Below, one piece after another: positions 50,301-63,600 of a stretch of DNA of 64,000 nt; the stretch's first letter is position 1; each line of letters opens with the position of its first letter. The notes under the pieces are model-generated. The model searched no databases, was not told where the DNA came from, and saw only the letters and a list, made by a program, of their open reading frames with translations. Location of the stretch: positions 1-64,000 of the forward strand of contig JAUCBJ010002874.1 of the NCBI GenBank assembly GCA_032718475.1. Direction: 5' to 3'. The translations under genes were made by a program, and so were the position numbers. The DNA comes from Nemertoderma westbladi (Eukaryota; Xenacoelomorpha; Nemertodermatida; Nemertodermatidae).

Positions 50301-51100
50301 GAACGTAGAGGCATTCATAGTAAATGAGGAGGGAGAGAACGTAGAGGCATTCATAGTAAATGAGTAGGGAAAGAACGTAGAGGCATTCATAGTAAATGAG
50401 GAGGGAGAGAACGTAGAGGCATTCATAGTAAATGAGAGGGGAGAGAACGTAGAGGCATTCATAGTAAATGAGTAGGGAGAGAACGTAGAGGCATTCATAG
50501 TAAATGAGAAGGGAGAGAACGTAGAGGCATTCATAGTAAATGAGGAGGGAAAGAGCGTAGAGGCATTCATAGTAAATGTATGGAGTAGGGAAAGAACGTA
50601 GAGGCATTCATAGTAAATGTATGGAGTAGGGAAAGAACGTAGAGGCATTCATAGTAAATGAGTAGGGAGAGAACGTAGAGGCATTCATAGTAAATGAGTA
50701 GGGAGAGAACGTAGAGGCATTCATAGTAAATGAGTAGGGAAAGAACGTAGAGGCATTCATAGTAAATGAGGAGGGAGAGAACGTAGAGGCATTCATAGTA
50801 AATGAGAAGGGAGAGAACGTAGAGGCATTCATAGTAAATGAGGAGGGAGAGAACGTAGAGGCATTCATAGTAAATGTATGGAGTAGGGAAAGAACGTAGA
50901 GGCATTCATAGTAAATGTATGGAGTAGGGAAAGAACGTAGAGGCATTCATAGTAAATGAGTAGGGAGAGAACGTAGAGGCATTCATAGTAAATGAGGAGG
51001 GAGAGAACGTAGAGGCATTCATAGTAAATGAGTAGGGAAAGAACGTAGAGGCATTCATAGTAAATGTATGGAGTAGGGAAAGATCGTAGAGGCATTCATA
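47310..51100 (+). repeat. Second 36-bp-rich domain, with GAGAAGGG variants
   Basis: 36-bp monomers return in long runs, for example about 47500-48000 and 50280-50870. The GAGAAGGG variant recurs near 47650, 47760, 47903, 48176, 49550, 50508 and 50806. GGGACGGAACG appears near 48533 and 48677. GTGTGGAGTAGGG occurs near 48974 and 49348. A 370-bp offset between related blocks near 50238 and 50608 suggests a higher-order unit. Confidence 0.75.
47444..47462 (+). repeat. Truncated monomer (about 19 bp)
   Basis: A 41-bp monomer begins normally (GTATGGAGTAGGGAAAGAT) and then jumps straight into the next GTATGG, losing the CGTAGAGG...TAAA half. It is the only monomer I saw lacking the conserved core, and so a clear internal deletion junction. 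Confidence 0.9.
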
Positions 51101-51434
51101 GTAAATGTATGGAGTAGGGAAAGAACTTAGAGGCATTCATAGTAAATGTATGGAGTAGGGAAAGAACGTAGAGGCATTCATAGTAAATGTATGGAGTAGG
51201 GAAAGAACGTAGAGGCATTCATAGTAAATGTATGGAGGAGGGAAAGAACTTAGAGGCATTCATAGTAAATGTATGGAGTAGGGAAAGAACGTAGAGGCAT
51301 TCATAGTAAATGTATGGAGTAGGGAAAGAACGTAGAGGCATTCATAGTAAATGTATGGAGTAGGGAAAGAACGTAGAGGCATTCATAGTAAATGTATGGA
51401 GTAGGGAAAGAACGTAGAGGCATTCATAGTAAAT

Positions 51435-53560
51435 GTATGGAGGAGGGAAAGAACTTAGAGGCATTCATAGTAAATGTATGGAGTAGGGAAAGAACGTAGA
51501 GGCATTCATAGTAAATGTATGGAGTAGGGAAAGAACGTAGAGGCATTCATAGTAAATGAGTAGGGGGAGAACGTAGAGGCATTCATAGTAAATGAGGAGG
51601 GAAAGAACGTAGAGGCATTCATAGTAAATGTATGGAGTAGGGAAAGAACGTAGAGGCATTCATAGTAAATGTATGGAGTAAGGAAAGAACGTAGAGGCAT
51701 TCATAGTAAATGTATGGAGTAGGGAAAGAACGTAGAGGCATTCATAGTAAATGAGGAGGGAGAGAACGTAGAGGCATTCATAGTAAATGAGTAGGGAAAG
51801 AACGTAGAGGCATTCATAGTAAATGTATGGAGTAGGGAAAGATTGTAGAGGCATTCATAGTAAATGTATGGAGTAGGGAAAGAACTTAGAGGCATTCATA
51901 GTAAATGTATGGAGTAGGGAAAGAACGTAGAGGCATTCATAGTAAATGTATGGAGTAGGGACGGAACGTAGAGGCATTCATAGTAAATGTATGGAGTAGG
52001 GAAAGAACGTAGAGGCATTCATAGTAAATGTATGGAGGAGGGAAAGAACTTAGAGGCATTCATAGTAAATGTATGGAGTAGGGAAAGAACGTAGAGGCAT
52101 TCATAGTAAATGTATGGAGTAGGGAAAGAACGTAGAGGCATTCATAGTAAATGAGTAGGGGGAGAACGTAGAGGCATTCATAGTAAATGAGGAGGGAAAG
52201 AACGTAGAGGCATTCATAGTAAATGTATGGAGTAGGGAAAGAACGTAGAGGCATTCATAGTAAATGTATGGAGGAGGGAATGAAGAACGTAGAGGCATTC
52301 ATAGTAAATGTATGGAGGAGGGAATGAAGAACGTAGAGGCATTCATAGTAAATGTATGGAGTAGGGAAAGAACGTAGAGGCATTCATAGTAAATGTATGG
52401 AGGAGGGAAAGAACTTAGAGGCATTCATAGTAAATGTATGGAGTAGGGAAAGAACGTAGAGGCATTCATAGTAAATGTATGGAGTAGGGAAAGAACGTAG
52501 AGGCATTCATAGTAAATGAGTAGGGGGAGAACGTAGAGGCATTCATAGTAAATGAGGAGGGAAAGAACGTAGAGGCATTCATAGTAAATGTATGGAGTAG
52601 GGAAAGAACGTAGAGGCATTCATAGTAAATGTATGGAGTAGGGAAAGAACGTAGAGGCATTCATAGTAAATGTATGGAGTAGGGAAAGAACGTAGAGGCA
52701 TTCATAGTAAATGTATGGAGGAGGGAAAGAACTTAGAGGCATTCATAGTAAATGTATGGAGTAGGGAAAGAACGTAGAGGCATTCATAGTAAATGTATGG
52801 AGTAGGGAAAGAACGTAGAGGCATTCATAGTAAATGAGTAGGGGGAGAACGTAGAGGCATTCATAGTAAATGAGGAGGGAAAGAACGTAGAGGCATTCAT
52901 AGTAAATGTATGGAGTAGGGAAAGAACGTAGAGGCATTCATAGTAAATGTATGGAGTAAGGAAAGAACGTAGAGGCATTCATAGTAAATGTATGGAGTAG
53001 GGAAAGAACGTAGAGGCATTCATAGTAAATGAGGAGGGAGAGAACGTAGAGGCATTCATAGTAAATGAGTAGGGAAAGAACGTAGAGGCATTCATAGTAA
53101 ATGTATGGAGTAGGGAAAGATTGTAGAGGCATTCATAGTAAATGTATGGAGTAGGGAAAGAACTTAGAGGCATTCATAGTAAATGTATGGAGTAGGGAAA
53201 GAACGTAGAGGCATTCATAGTAAATGTATGGAGTAGGGAAAGAACGTAGAGGCATTCATAGTAAATGTATGGAGTAGGGAAAGAACGTAGAGGCATTCAT
53301 AGTAAATGTATGGAGGAGGGAAAGAACTTAGAGGCATTCATAGTAAATGTATGGAGTAGGGAAAGAACGTAGAGGCATTCATAGTAAATGTATGGAGTAG
53401 GGAAAGAACGTAGAGGCATTCATAGTAAATGAGGAGGGAAAGAACGTAGAGGCATTCATAGTAAATGAGGAGGGAAAGAACGTAGAGGCATTCATAGTAA
53501 ATGTATGGAGTAGGGAAAGAACGTAGAGGCATTCATAGTAAATGTATGGAGTAGGGAAAG
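51435..53560 (+). repeat. Tandem segmental duplication, offset 1278 bp, marked by CTTAG and other private variants
   Basis: Several rare variants recur at exactly 1278 bp: GGAGTAAGGAAAG at 51671 and 52949, GATTGTAG near 51841 and 53119, and GGAGGAGGGAAAGAACTTAG at 51435 and 52713 and again at 52030 and 53308. AACTTAG occurs about nine times between 51126 and 53330 and otherwise only at 35690. Confidence 0.9.
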
Positions 53561-53589
53561 AACGTAGAGGCATTCATAGTAAATGTATG

Positions 53590-56500
53590 GAGTAGGGAAA
53601 GAACGTAGAGGCATTCATAGTAAATGAGTAGGGAGAGAACGTAGAGGCATTCATAGTAAATGTATGGAGTAGGGAAAGAACGTAGAGGCATTCATAGTAA
53701 ATGTATGGAGGAGGGAAAGAACGTAGAGGCATTCATAGTAAATGTATGGAGTAGGGAAAGAACGTAGAGGCATTCATAGTAAATGTATGGAGTAGGGAAA
53801 GAACGTAGAGGCATTCATAGTAAATGTATGGAGTAGGGAAAGAACGTAGAGGCATTCATAGTAAATGTATGGAGTAGGGAAAGAACGTAGAGGCATTCAT
53901 AGTAAATGAGTAGGGAGAGAACGTAGAGGCATTCATAGTAAATGAGGAGGGAGAGAACGTAGAGGCATTCATAGTAAATGTATGGAGTAGGGAGAGAACG
54001 TAGAGGCATTCATAGTAAATGTATGGAGGAGGGAAAGAACGTAGAGGCATTCATAGTAAATGAGTAGGGGGAGAACGTAGAGGCATTCATAGTAAATGTA
54101 TGGAGTAGGGAGAGAACGTAGAGGCATTCATAGTAAATGTATGGAGTAGGGAGAGAACGTAGAGGCATTCATAGTAAATGTATGGAGGAGGGAAAGAACG
54201 TAGAGGCATTCATAGTAAATGAGTAGGGGGAGAACGTAGAGGCATTCATAGTAAATGTATGGAGTAGGGAGAGAACGTAGAGGCATTCATAGTAAATGTA
54301 TGGAGTAGAGAAAGAACGTAGAGGCATTCATAGTAAATGTATGGAGGAGGGAAAGATCGTAGAGGCATTCATAGTAAATGTATGGAGTAGGGAGAGAACG
54401 TAGAGGCATTCATAGTAAATGTATGGAGGAGGGAAAGAACGTAGAGGCATTCATAGTAAATGAGTAGGGGGAGAACGTAGAGGCATTCATAGTAAATGTA
54501 TGGAGGAGGGAGAGAACGTAGAGGCATTCATAGTAAATGTATGGAGTAGGGAGAGATCGTAGAGGCATTCATAGTAAATGTATGGAGGAGGGAAAGATCG
54601 TAGAGGCATTCATAGTAAATGTATGGAGTAGGGAGAGAACGTAGAGGCATTCATAGTAAATGTATGGAGGAGGGAAAGAACGTAGAGGCATTCATAGTAA
54701 ATGAGTAGGGGGAGAACGTAGAGGCATTCATAGTAAATGTATGGAGGAGGGAGAGAACGTAGAGGCATTCATAGTAAATGTATGGAGTAGGGAGAGATCG
54801 TAGAGGCATTCATAGTAAATGTATGGAGGAGGGAGAGAACGTAGAGGCATTCATAGTAAATGTATGGAGTAGGGAAAGAACGTAGAGGCATTCATAGTAA
54901 ATGAGGAGGGAGAGAACGTAGAGGCATTCATAGTAAATGTATGGAGTAGGGAGAGATCGTAGAGGCATTCATAGTAAATGTATGGAGTAGGGAAAGAACG
55001 TAGAGGCATTCATAGTAAATGTATGGAGTAGGGAAAGAACGTAGAGGCATTCATAGTAAATGAGGAGGGAGAGAACGTAGAGGCATTCATAGTAAATGTA
55101 TGGAGTAGGGAAAGATCGTAGAGGCATTCATAGTAAATGTATGGAGTAGGGAAAGAACGTAGAGGCATTCATAGTAAATGAGGAGGGAGAGAACGTAGAG
55201 GCATTCATAGTAAATGTATGGAGGAGGGAGAGAACGTAGAGGCATTCATAGTAAATGTATGGAGGAGGGAGAGAACGTAGAGGCATTCATAGTAAATGTA
55301 TGGAGTAGGGAAAGAACGTAGAGGCATTCATAGTAAATGAGGAGGGAGAGAACGTAGAGGCATTCATAGTAAATGTATGGAGTAGGGAGAGATCGTAGAG
55401 GCATTCATAGTAAATGTATGGAGTAGGGAAAGAACGTAGAGGCATTCATAGTAAATGTATGGAGTAGGGAAAGAACGTAGAGGCATTCATAGTAAATGAG
55501 GAGGGAGAGAACGTAGAGGCATTCATAGTAAATGTATGGAGTAGGGAAAGATCGTAGAGGCATTCATAGTAAATGTATGGAGTAGGGAAAGAACGTAGAG
55601 GCATTCATAGTAAATGTATGGAGTAGGGAAAGATCGTAGAGGCATTCATAGTAAATGTATGGAGTAGGGAAAGAACGTAGAGGCATTCATAGTAAATGTA
55701 TGGAGTAGGGAAAGAACGTAGAGGCATTCATAGTAAATGTATGGAGTAGGGAAAGAACGTAGAGGCATTCATAGTAAATGTATGGAGTAGGGAAAGAACG
55801 TAGAGGCATTCATAGTAAATGTATGGAGGAGGGAAAGATCGTAGAGGCATTCATAGTAAATGTATGGAGTAGGGAAAGAACGTAGAGGCATTCATAGTAA
55901 ATGTATGGAGGAGGGAAAGAACGTAGAGGCATTCATAGTAAATGTATGGAGGAGGGAAAGAACGTAGAGGCATTCATAGTAAATGTATGGAGGAGGGAAA
56001 GAACGTAGAGGCATTCATAGTAAATGTATGGAGTAGGGAAAGAACGTAGAGGCATTCATAGTAAATGAGTAGGGAAAGAACGTAGAGGCATTCATAGTAA
56101 ATGTATGGAGTAGGGAAAGAACGTAGAGGCATTCATAGTAAATGTATGGAGTAGGGAAAGAACGTAGAGGCATTCATAGTAAATGAGTAGGGGGAGAACG
56201 TAGAGGCATTCATAGTAAATGTATGGAGGAGGGAGAGAACGTAGAGGCATTCATAGTAAATGTATGGAGGAGGGAGAGAACGTAGAGGCATTCATAGTAA
56301 ATGTATGGAGGAGGGAGAGAACGTAGAGGCATTCATAGTAAATGTATGGAGTAGGGAAAGAACGTAGAGGCATTCATAGTAAATGTATGGAGTAGGGAAA
56401 GAACGTAGAGGCATTCATAGTAAATGTATGGAGGAGGGAGAGAACGTAGAGGCATTCATAGTAAATGAGTAGGGAGAGAACGTAGAGGCATTCATAGTAA

Positions 56501-59500
56501 ATGAGGAGGGAGAGAACGTAGAGGCATTCATAGTAAATGAGGAGGGAGAGAACGTAGAGGCATTCATAGTAAATGAGTAGGGAAAGAACGTAGAGGCATT
56601 CATAGTAAATGAGGAGGGAGAGAACGTAGAGGCATTCATAGTAAATGTATGGAGTAGGGAAAGAACGTAGAGGCATTCATAGTAAATGTATGGAGTAGGG
56701 AAAGAACGTAGAGGCATTCATAGTAAATGTATGGAGGAGGGAGAGAACGTAGAGGCATTCATAGTAAATGAGTAGGGAGAGAACGTAGAGGCATTCATAG
56801 TAAATGAGGAGGGAGAGAACGTAGAGGCATTCATAGTAAATGAGGAGGGAGAGAACGTAGAGGCATTCATAGTAAATGAGTAGGGAAAGAACGTAGAGGC
56901 ATTCATAGTAAATGAGGAGGGAGAGAACGTAGAGGCATTCATAGTAAATGAGGAGGGAGAGAACGTAGAGGCATTCATAGTAAATGAGTAGGGAGAGAAC
57001 GTAGAGGCATTCATAGTAAATGAGGAGGGAGAGAACGTAGAGGCATTCATAGTAAATGAGTAGGGAAAGAACGTAGAGGCATTCATAGTAAATGTATGGA
57101 GTAGGGAAAGATCGTAGAGGCATTCATAGTAAATGTATGGAGTAGGGAAAGAACGTAGAGGCATTCATAGTAAATGAGGAGGGAAAGAACGTAGAGGCAT
57201 TCATAGTAAATGTATGGAGTAGGGAAAGAACGTAGAGGCATTCATAGTAAATGTATGGAGTAGGGAAAGAACGTAGAGGCATTCATAGTAAATGTATGGA
57301 GTAGGGAAAGAACGTAGAGGCATTCATAGTAAATGAGTAGGGAGAGAACGTAGAGGCATTCATAGTAAATGTATGGAGTAGGGAAAGAACGTAGAGGCAT
57401 TCATAGTAAATGAGGAGGGAAAGAACGTAGAGGCATTCATAGTAAATGTATGGAGTAGGGAAAGAACGTAGAGGCATTCATAGTAAATGTATGGAGTAGG
57501 GAAAGAACGTAGAGGCATTCATAGTAAATGTATGGAGTAGGGAAAGAACGTAGAGGCATTCATAGTAAATGAGTAGGGAGAGAACGTAGAGGCATTCATA
57601 GTAAATGTATGGAGTAGGGAAAGAACGTAGAGGCATTCATAGTAAATGTATGGAGGAGGGAAAGAACGTAGAGGCATTCATAGTAAATGTATGGAGTAGG
57701 GAAAGAACGTAGAGGCATTCATAGTAAATGTATGGAGTAGGGAAAGAACGTAGAGGCATTCATAGTAAATGTATGGAGTAGGGAAAGAACGTAGAGGCAT
57801 TCATAGTAAATGTATGGAGTAGGGAAAGAACGTAGAGGCATTCATAGTAAATGAGTAGGGAGAGAACGTAGAGGCATTCTTAGTAAATGAGGAGGGAGAG
57901 AACGTAGAGGCATTCATAGTAAATGTATGGAGTAGGGAGAGAACGTAGAGGCATTCATAGTAAATGTATGGAGGAGGGAAAGAACGTAGAGGCATTCATA
58001 GTAAATGAGTAGGGGGAGAACGTAGAGGCATTCATAGTAAATGTATGGAGTAGGGAGAGAACGTAGAGGCATTCATAGTAAATGTATGGAGGAGGGAAAG
58101 AACGTAGAGGCATTCATAGTAAATGAGTAGGGGGAGAACGTAGAGGCATTCATAGTAAATGTATGGAGTAGGGAGAGAACGTAGAGGCATTCATAGTAAA
58201 TGTATGGAGTAGGGAGAGAACGTAGAGGCATTCATAGTAAATGTATGGAGGAGGGAAAGAACGTAGAGGCATTCATAGTAAATGAGTAGGGGGAGAACGT
58301 AGAGGCATTCATAGTAAATGTATGGAGTAGGGAGAGAACGTAGAGGCATTCATAGTAAATGTATGGAGTAGGGAGAGAACGTAGAGGCATTCATAGTAAA
58401 TGTATGGAGGAGGGAAAGAACGTAGAGGCATTCATAGTAAATGAGTAGGGGGAGAACGTAGAGGCATTCATAGTAAATGTATGGAGTAGGGAGAGATCGT
58501 AGAGGCATTCATAGTAAATGTATGGAGGAGGGAGAGAACGTAGAGGCATTCATAGTAAATGTATGGAGTAGGGAAAGAACGTAGAGGCATTCATAGTAAA
58601 TGAGGAGGGAGAGAACGTAGAGGCATTCATAGTAAATGTATGGAGTAGGGAGAGATCGTAGAGGCATTCATAGTAAATGTATGGAGTAGGGAAAGAACGT
58701 AGAGGCATTCATAGTAAATGTATGGAGTAGGGAAAGAACGTAGAGGCATTCATAGTAAATGAGGAGGGAGAGAACGTAGAGGCATTCATAGTAAATGTAT
58801 GGAGTAGGGAAAGATCGTAGAGGCATTCATAGTAAATGTATGGAGTAGGGAAAGAACGTAGAGGCATTCATAGTAAATGAGGAGGGAGAGAACGTAGAGG
58901 CATTCATAGTAAATGTATGGAGGAGGGAGAGAACGTAGAGGCATTCATAGTAAATGTATGGAGGAGGGAGAGAACGTAGAGGCATTCATAGTAAATGTAT
59001 GGAGTAGGGAAAGAACGTAGAGGCATTCATAGTAAATGAGGAGGGAGAGAACGTAGAGGCATTCATAGTAAATGTATGGAGTAGGGAGAGATCGTAGAGG
59101 CATTCATAGTAAATGTATGGAGTAGGGAAAGAACGTAGAGGCATTCATAGTAAATGTATGGAGTAGGGAAAGAACGTAGAGGCATTCATAGTAAATGAGG
59201 AGGGAGAGAACGTAGAGGCATTCATAGTAAATGTATGGAGTAGGGAAAGATCGTAGAGGCATTCATAGTAAATGTATGGAGTAGGGAAAGAACGTAGAGG
59301 CATTCATAGTAAATGTATGGAGTAGGGAAAGATCGTAGAGGCATTCATAGTAAATGTATGGAGTAGGGAAAGAACGTAGAGGCATTCATAGTAAATGTAT
59401 GGAGTAGGGAAAGAACGTAGAGGCATTCATAGTAAATGTATGGAGTAGGGAAAGAACGTAGAGGCATTCATAGTAAATGTATGGAGTAGGGAAAGAACGT

Positions 59501-60300
59501 AGAGGCATTCATAGTAAATGTATGGAGGAGGGAAAGAACGTAGAGGCATTCATAGTAAATGTATGGAGTAGGGAAAGAACGTAGAGGCATTCATAGTAAA
59601 TGTATGGAGGAGGGAAAGAACGTAGAGGCATTCATAGTAAATGTATGGAGGAGGGAAAGAACGTAGAGGCATTCATAGTAAATGTATGGAGGAGGGAAAG
59701 AACGTAGAGGCATTCATAGTAAATGTATGGAGTAGGGAAAGAACGTAGAGGCATTCATAGTAAATGAGTAGGGAAAGAACGTAGAGGCATTCATAGTAAA
59801 TGTATGGAGTAGGGAAAGAACGTAGAGGCATTCATAGTAAATGTATGGAGTAGGGAAAGAACGTAGAGGCATTCATAGTAAATGAGTAGGGGGAGAACGT
59901 AGAGGCATTCATAGTAAATGTATGGAGGAGGGAGAGAACGTAGAGGCATTCATAGTAAATGTATGGAGGAGGGAGAGAACGTAGAGGCATTCATAGTAAA
60001 TGTATGGAGGAGGGAGAGAACGTAGAGGCATTCATAGTAAATGTATGGAGTAGGGAAAGAACGTAGAGGCATTCATAGTAAATGTATGGAGGAGGGAGAG
60101 AACGTAGAGGCATTCATAGTAAATGAGTAGGGAGAGAACGTAGAGGCATTCATAGTAAATGAGGAGGGAGAGAACGTAGAGGCATTCATAGTAAATGAGT
60201 AGGGAAAGAACGTAGAGGCATTCATAGTAAATGTATGGAGTAGGGAAAGATCGTAGAGGCATTCATAGTAAATGTATGGAGTAGGGAAAGAACGTAGAGG
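53590..60300 (+). repeat. Large tandem segmental duplication, offset 3945 then 3699 bp
   Basis: At the left part the offset is 3945 bp, shown by the 36-bp monomer at 53626 and 57571. After a loss of 246 bp (six 41-bp monomers) in copy two it becomes 3699 bp, shown by GGAGGAGGGAGAG at 54821 and 58520 and by the rare GGAGTAGGGAGAGATC at 54939/58638 and 55375/59074. Copy one runs to about 57160, copy two to about 60300. Copy two has a private CATTCTTAG near 57878. It is the largest duplication I detect in the window. Confidence 0.88.
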
Positions 60301-61514
60301 CATTCATAGTAAATGTATGGAGTAGGGAAAGAACGTAGAGGCATTCATAGTAAATGTATGGAGTAGGGAAAGAACGTAGAGGCATTCATAGTAAATGTAT
60401 GGAGGAGGGAAAGAACGTAGAGGCATTCATAGTAAATGTATGGAGTAGGGAAAGAACGTAGAGGCATTCATAGTAAATGTATGGAGGAGGGAAAGAACGT
60501 AGAGGCATTCATAGTAAATGTATGGAGTAGGGAAAGAACGTAGAGGCATTCATAGTAAATGAGTAGGGAAAGAACGTAGAGGCATTCATAGTAAATGTAT
60601 GGAGTAGGGAAAGAACGTAGAGGCATTCATAGTAAATGTATGGAGTAGGGAAAGAACGTAGAGGCATTCATAGTAAATGTATGGAGTAGGGAAAGAACGT
60701 AGAGGCATTCATAGTAAATGTATGGAGTAGGGAAAGAACGTAGAGGCATTCATAGTAAATGAGGAGGGAGAGAACGTAGAGGCATTCATAGTAAATGAGT
60801 AGGGGGAGAACGTAGAGGCATTCATAGTAAATGAGTAGGGAAAGAACGTAGAGGCATTCATAGTAAATGTATGGAGTAGGGAAAGAACGTAGAGGCATTC
60901 ATAGTAAATGTATGGAGTAGGGAAAGAACGTAGAGGCATTCATAGTAAATGTATGGAGTAGGGAAAGAACGTAGAGGCATTCATAGTAAATGAGTAGGGA
61001 GAGAACGTAGAGGCATTCATAGTAAATGTATGGAGTAGGGAAAGAACGTAGAGGCATTCATAGTAAATGTATGGAGTAGGGAAAGAACGTAGAGGCATTC
61101 ATAGTAAATGTATGGAGTAGGGAAAGAACGTAGAGGCATTCATAGTAAATGTATGGAGGAGGGAAAGAACGTAGAGGCATTCATAGTAAATGTATGGAGT
61201 AGGGAAAGAACGTAGAGGCATTCATAGTAAATGTATGGAGGAGGGAAAGAACGTAGAGGCATTCATAGTAAATGTATGGAGTAGGGAAAGAACGTAGAGG
61301 CATTCATAGTAAATGTATGGAGTAGGGAAAGAACGTAGAGGCATTCATAGTAAATGAGTAGGGAAAGAACGTAGAGGCATTCATAGTAAATGTATGGAGT
61401 AGGGAAAGAACGTAGAGGCATTCATAGTAAATGTATGGAGTAGGGAAAGAACGTAGAGGCATTCATAGTAAATGTATGGAGTAGGGAAAGAACGTAGAGG
61501 CATTCATAGTAAAT

Positions 61515-62890
61515 GTATGGAGGAGGGAAAGAACGTAGAGGCATTCATAGTAAATGTATGGAGTAGGGAAAGAACGTAGAGGCATTCATAGTAAATGAGG
61601 AGGGAGAGAACGTAGAGGCATTCATAGTAAATGAGTAGGGGGAGAACGTAGAGGCATTCATAGTAAATGAGTAGGGAAAGAACGTAGAGGCATTCATAGT
61701 AAATGTATGGAGGAGGGAAAGAACGTAGAGGCATTCATAGTAAATGTATGGAGTAGGGAAAGAACGTAGAGGCATTCATAGTAAATGAGGAGGGAGAGAA
61801 CGTAGAGGCATTCATAGTAAATGAGTAGGGGGAGAACGTAGAGGCATTCATAGTAAATGAGTAGGGAAAGAACGTAGAGGCATTCATAGTAAATGTATGG
61901 AGTAGGGAAAGAACGTAGAGGCATTCATAGTAAATGTATGGAGTAGGGAAAGAACGTAGAGGCATTCATAGTAAATGAGGAGGGAGAGAACGTAGAGGCA
62001 TTCATAGTAAATGAGTAGGGGGAGAACGTAGAGGCATTCATAGTAAATGAGTAGGGAAAGAACGTAGAGGCATTCATAGTAAATGAGTAGGGAAAGAACG
62101 TAGAGGCATTCATAGTAAATGTATGGAGTAGGGAAAGAACGTAGAGGCATTCATAGTAAATGTATGGAGGAGGGACGGAACGTAGAGGCATTCATAGTAA
62201 ATGTATGGAGTAGGGAAAGAACGTAGAGGCATTCATAGTAAATGAGGAGGGAAAGAACGTAGAGGCATTCATAGTAAATGAGTAGGGGGAGAACGTAGAG
62301 GCATTCATAGTAAATGAGGAGGGAGAGAACGTAGAGGCATTCATAGTAAATGAGTAGGGGGAGAACGTAGAGGCATTCATAGTAAATGTATGGAGTAGGG
62401 AAAGAACGTAGAGGCATTCATAGTAAATGAGGAGGGGGAGAACGTAGAGGCATTCATAGTAAATGAGTAGGGAAAGAACGTAGAGGCATTCATAGTAAAT
62501 GTATGGAGGAGGGAAAGAACGTAGAGGCATTCATAGTAAATGTATGGAGTAGGGAAAGAACGTAGAGGCATTCATAGTAAATGAGGAGGGAGAGAACGTA
62601 GAGGCATTCATAGTAAATGAGTAGGGGGAGAACGTAGAGGCATTCATAGTAAATGAGTAGGGAAAGAACGTAGAGGCATTCATAGTAAATGTATGGAGGA
62701 GGGAAAGAACGTAGAGGCATTCATAGTAAATGTATGGAGTAGGGAAAGAACGTAGAGGCATTCATAGTAAATGAGGAGGGAGAGAACGTAGAGGCATTCA
62801 TAGTAAATGAGTAGGGGGAGAACGTAGAGGCATTCATAGTAAATGAGTAGGGAAAGAACGTAGAGGCATTCATAGTAATGTATGGAGTAG
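61515..62890 (+). repeat. 190-bp five-monomer higher-order repeat
   Basis: The unit is two 41-bp monomers (GGAGGAGGG, then GGAGTAGGG) and three 36-bp monomers (GAGGAGGGAGAG, GAGTAGGGGGAG, GAGTAGGGAAAG), 190 bp in all. Starts are at 61515, 61705, 61895 (GTAGGG form), then 62501 and 62691, with a longer variant between. A related copy lies near 60680. The GGGGGAG variant is largely confined to the array right of 51.5 kb. Confidence 0.9.
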
Positions 62891-63600
62891 GGAAAGAACG
62901 TAGAGGCATTCATAGTAAATGAGTAGGGGGAGAACGTAGAGGCATTCATAGTAAATGAGGTAGGGAGAGAACGTAGAGGCATTCATAGTAAATGAGTAGG
63001 GGGAGAACGTAGAGGCATTCATAGTAAATGAGTAGGGAAAGAACGTAGAGGCATTCATAGTAAATGTATGGAGGAGGGAACGAACGTAGAGGCATTCATA
63101 GTAAATGTATGGAGTAGGGAAAGAACGTAGAGGCATTCATAGTAAATGAGTAGGGGGAGAACGTAGAGGCATTCATAGTAAATGAGTAGGGAAAGAACGT
63201 AGAGGCATTCATAGTAAATGTATGGAGGAGGGAAAGAACGTAGAGGCATTCATAGTAAATGTATGGAGTAGGGAAAGAACGTAGAGGCATTCATAGTAAA
63301 TGAGGAGGGAGAGAACGTAGAGGCATTCATAGTAAATGAGTAGGGGGAGAACGTAGAGGCATTCATAGTAAATGAGTAGGGAAAGAACGTAGAGGCATTC
63401 ATAGTAAATGAGTAGGGAAAGAACGTAGAGGCATTCATAGTAAATGTATGGAGTAGGGAAAGAACGTAGAGGCATTCATAGTAAATGTATGGAGGAGGGA
63501 CGGAGCGTAGAGGCATTCATAGTAAATGTATCGAGGAGGGAAAGAACGTAGAGGCATTCATAGTAAATGAGTGGAGTAGGGAGAGAACGTAGAGGCATTC
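62860..63600 (+). repeat. Cluster of irregular monomers near the right edge
   Basis: Several one-off changes fall within 740 bp: loss of one A at about 62876 (CATAGTAATGTATGG), an extra base in GAGGTAGGGAGAG near 62957, GGGAACGAACG near 63077, GGGACGGAGCG near 63498, GTATCGAGG near 63529, and a hybrid start GAGTGGAGTAGGG near 63569. Single-base indels are otherwise rare in the array. Confidence 0.8.
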
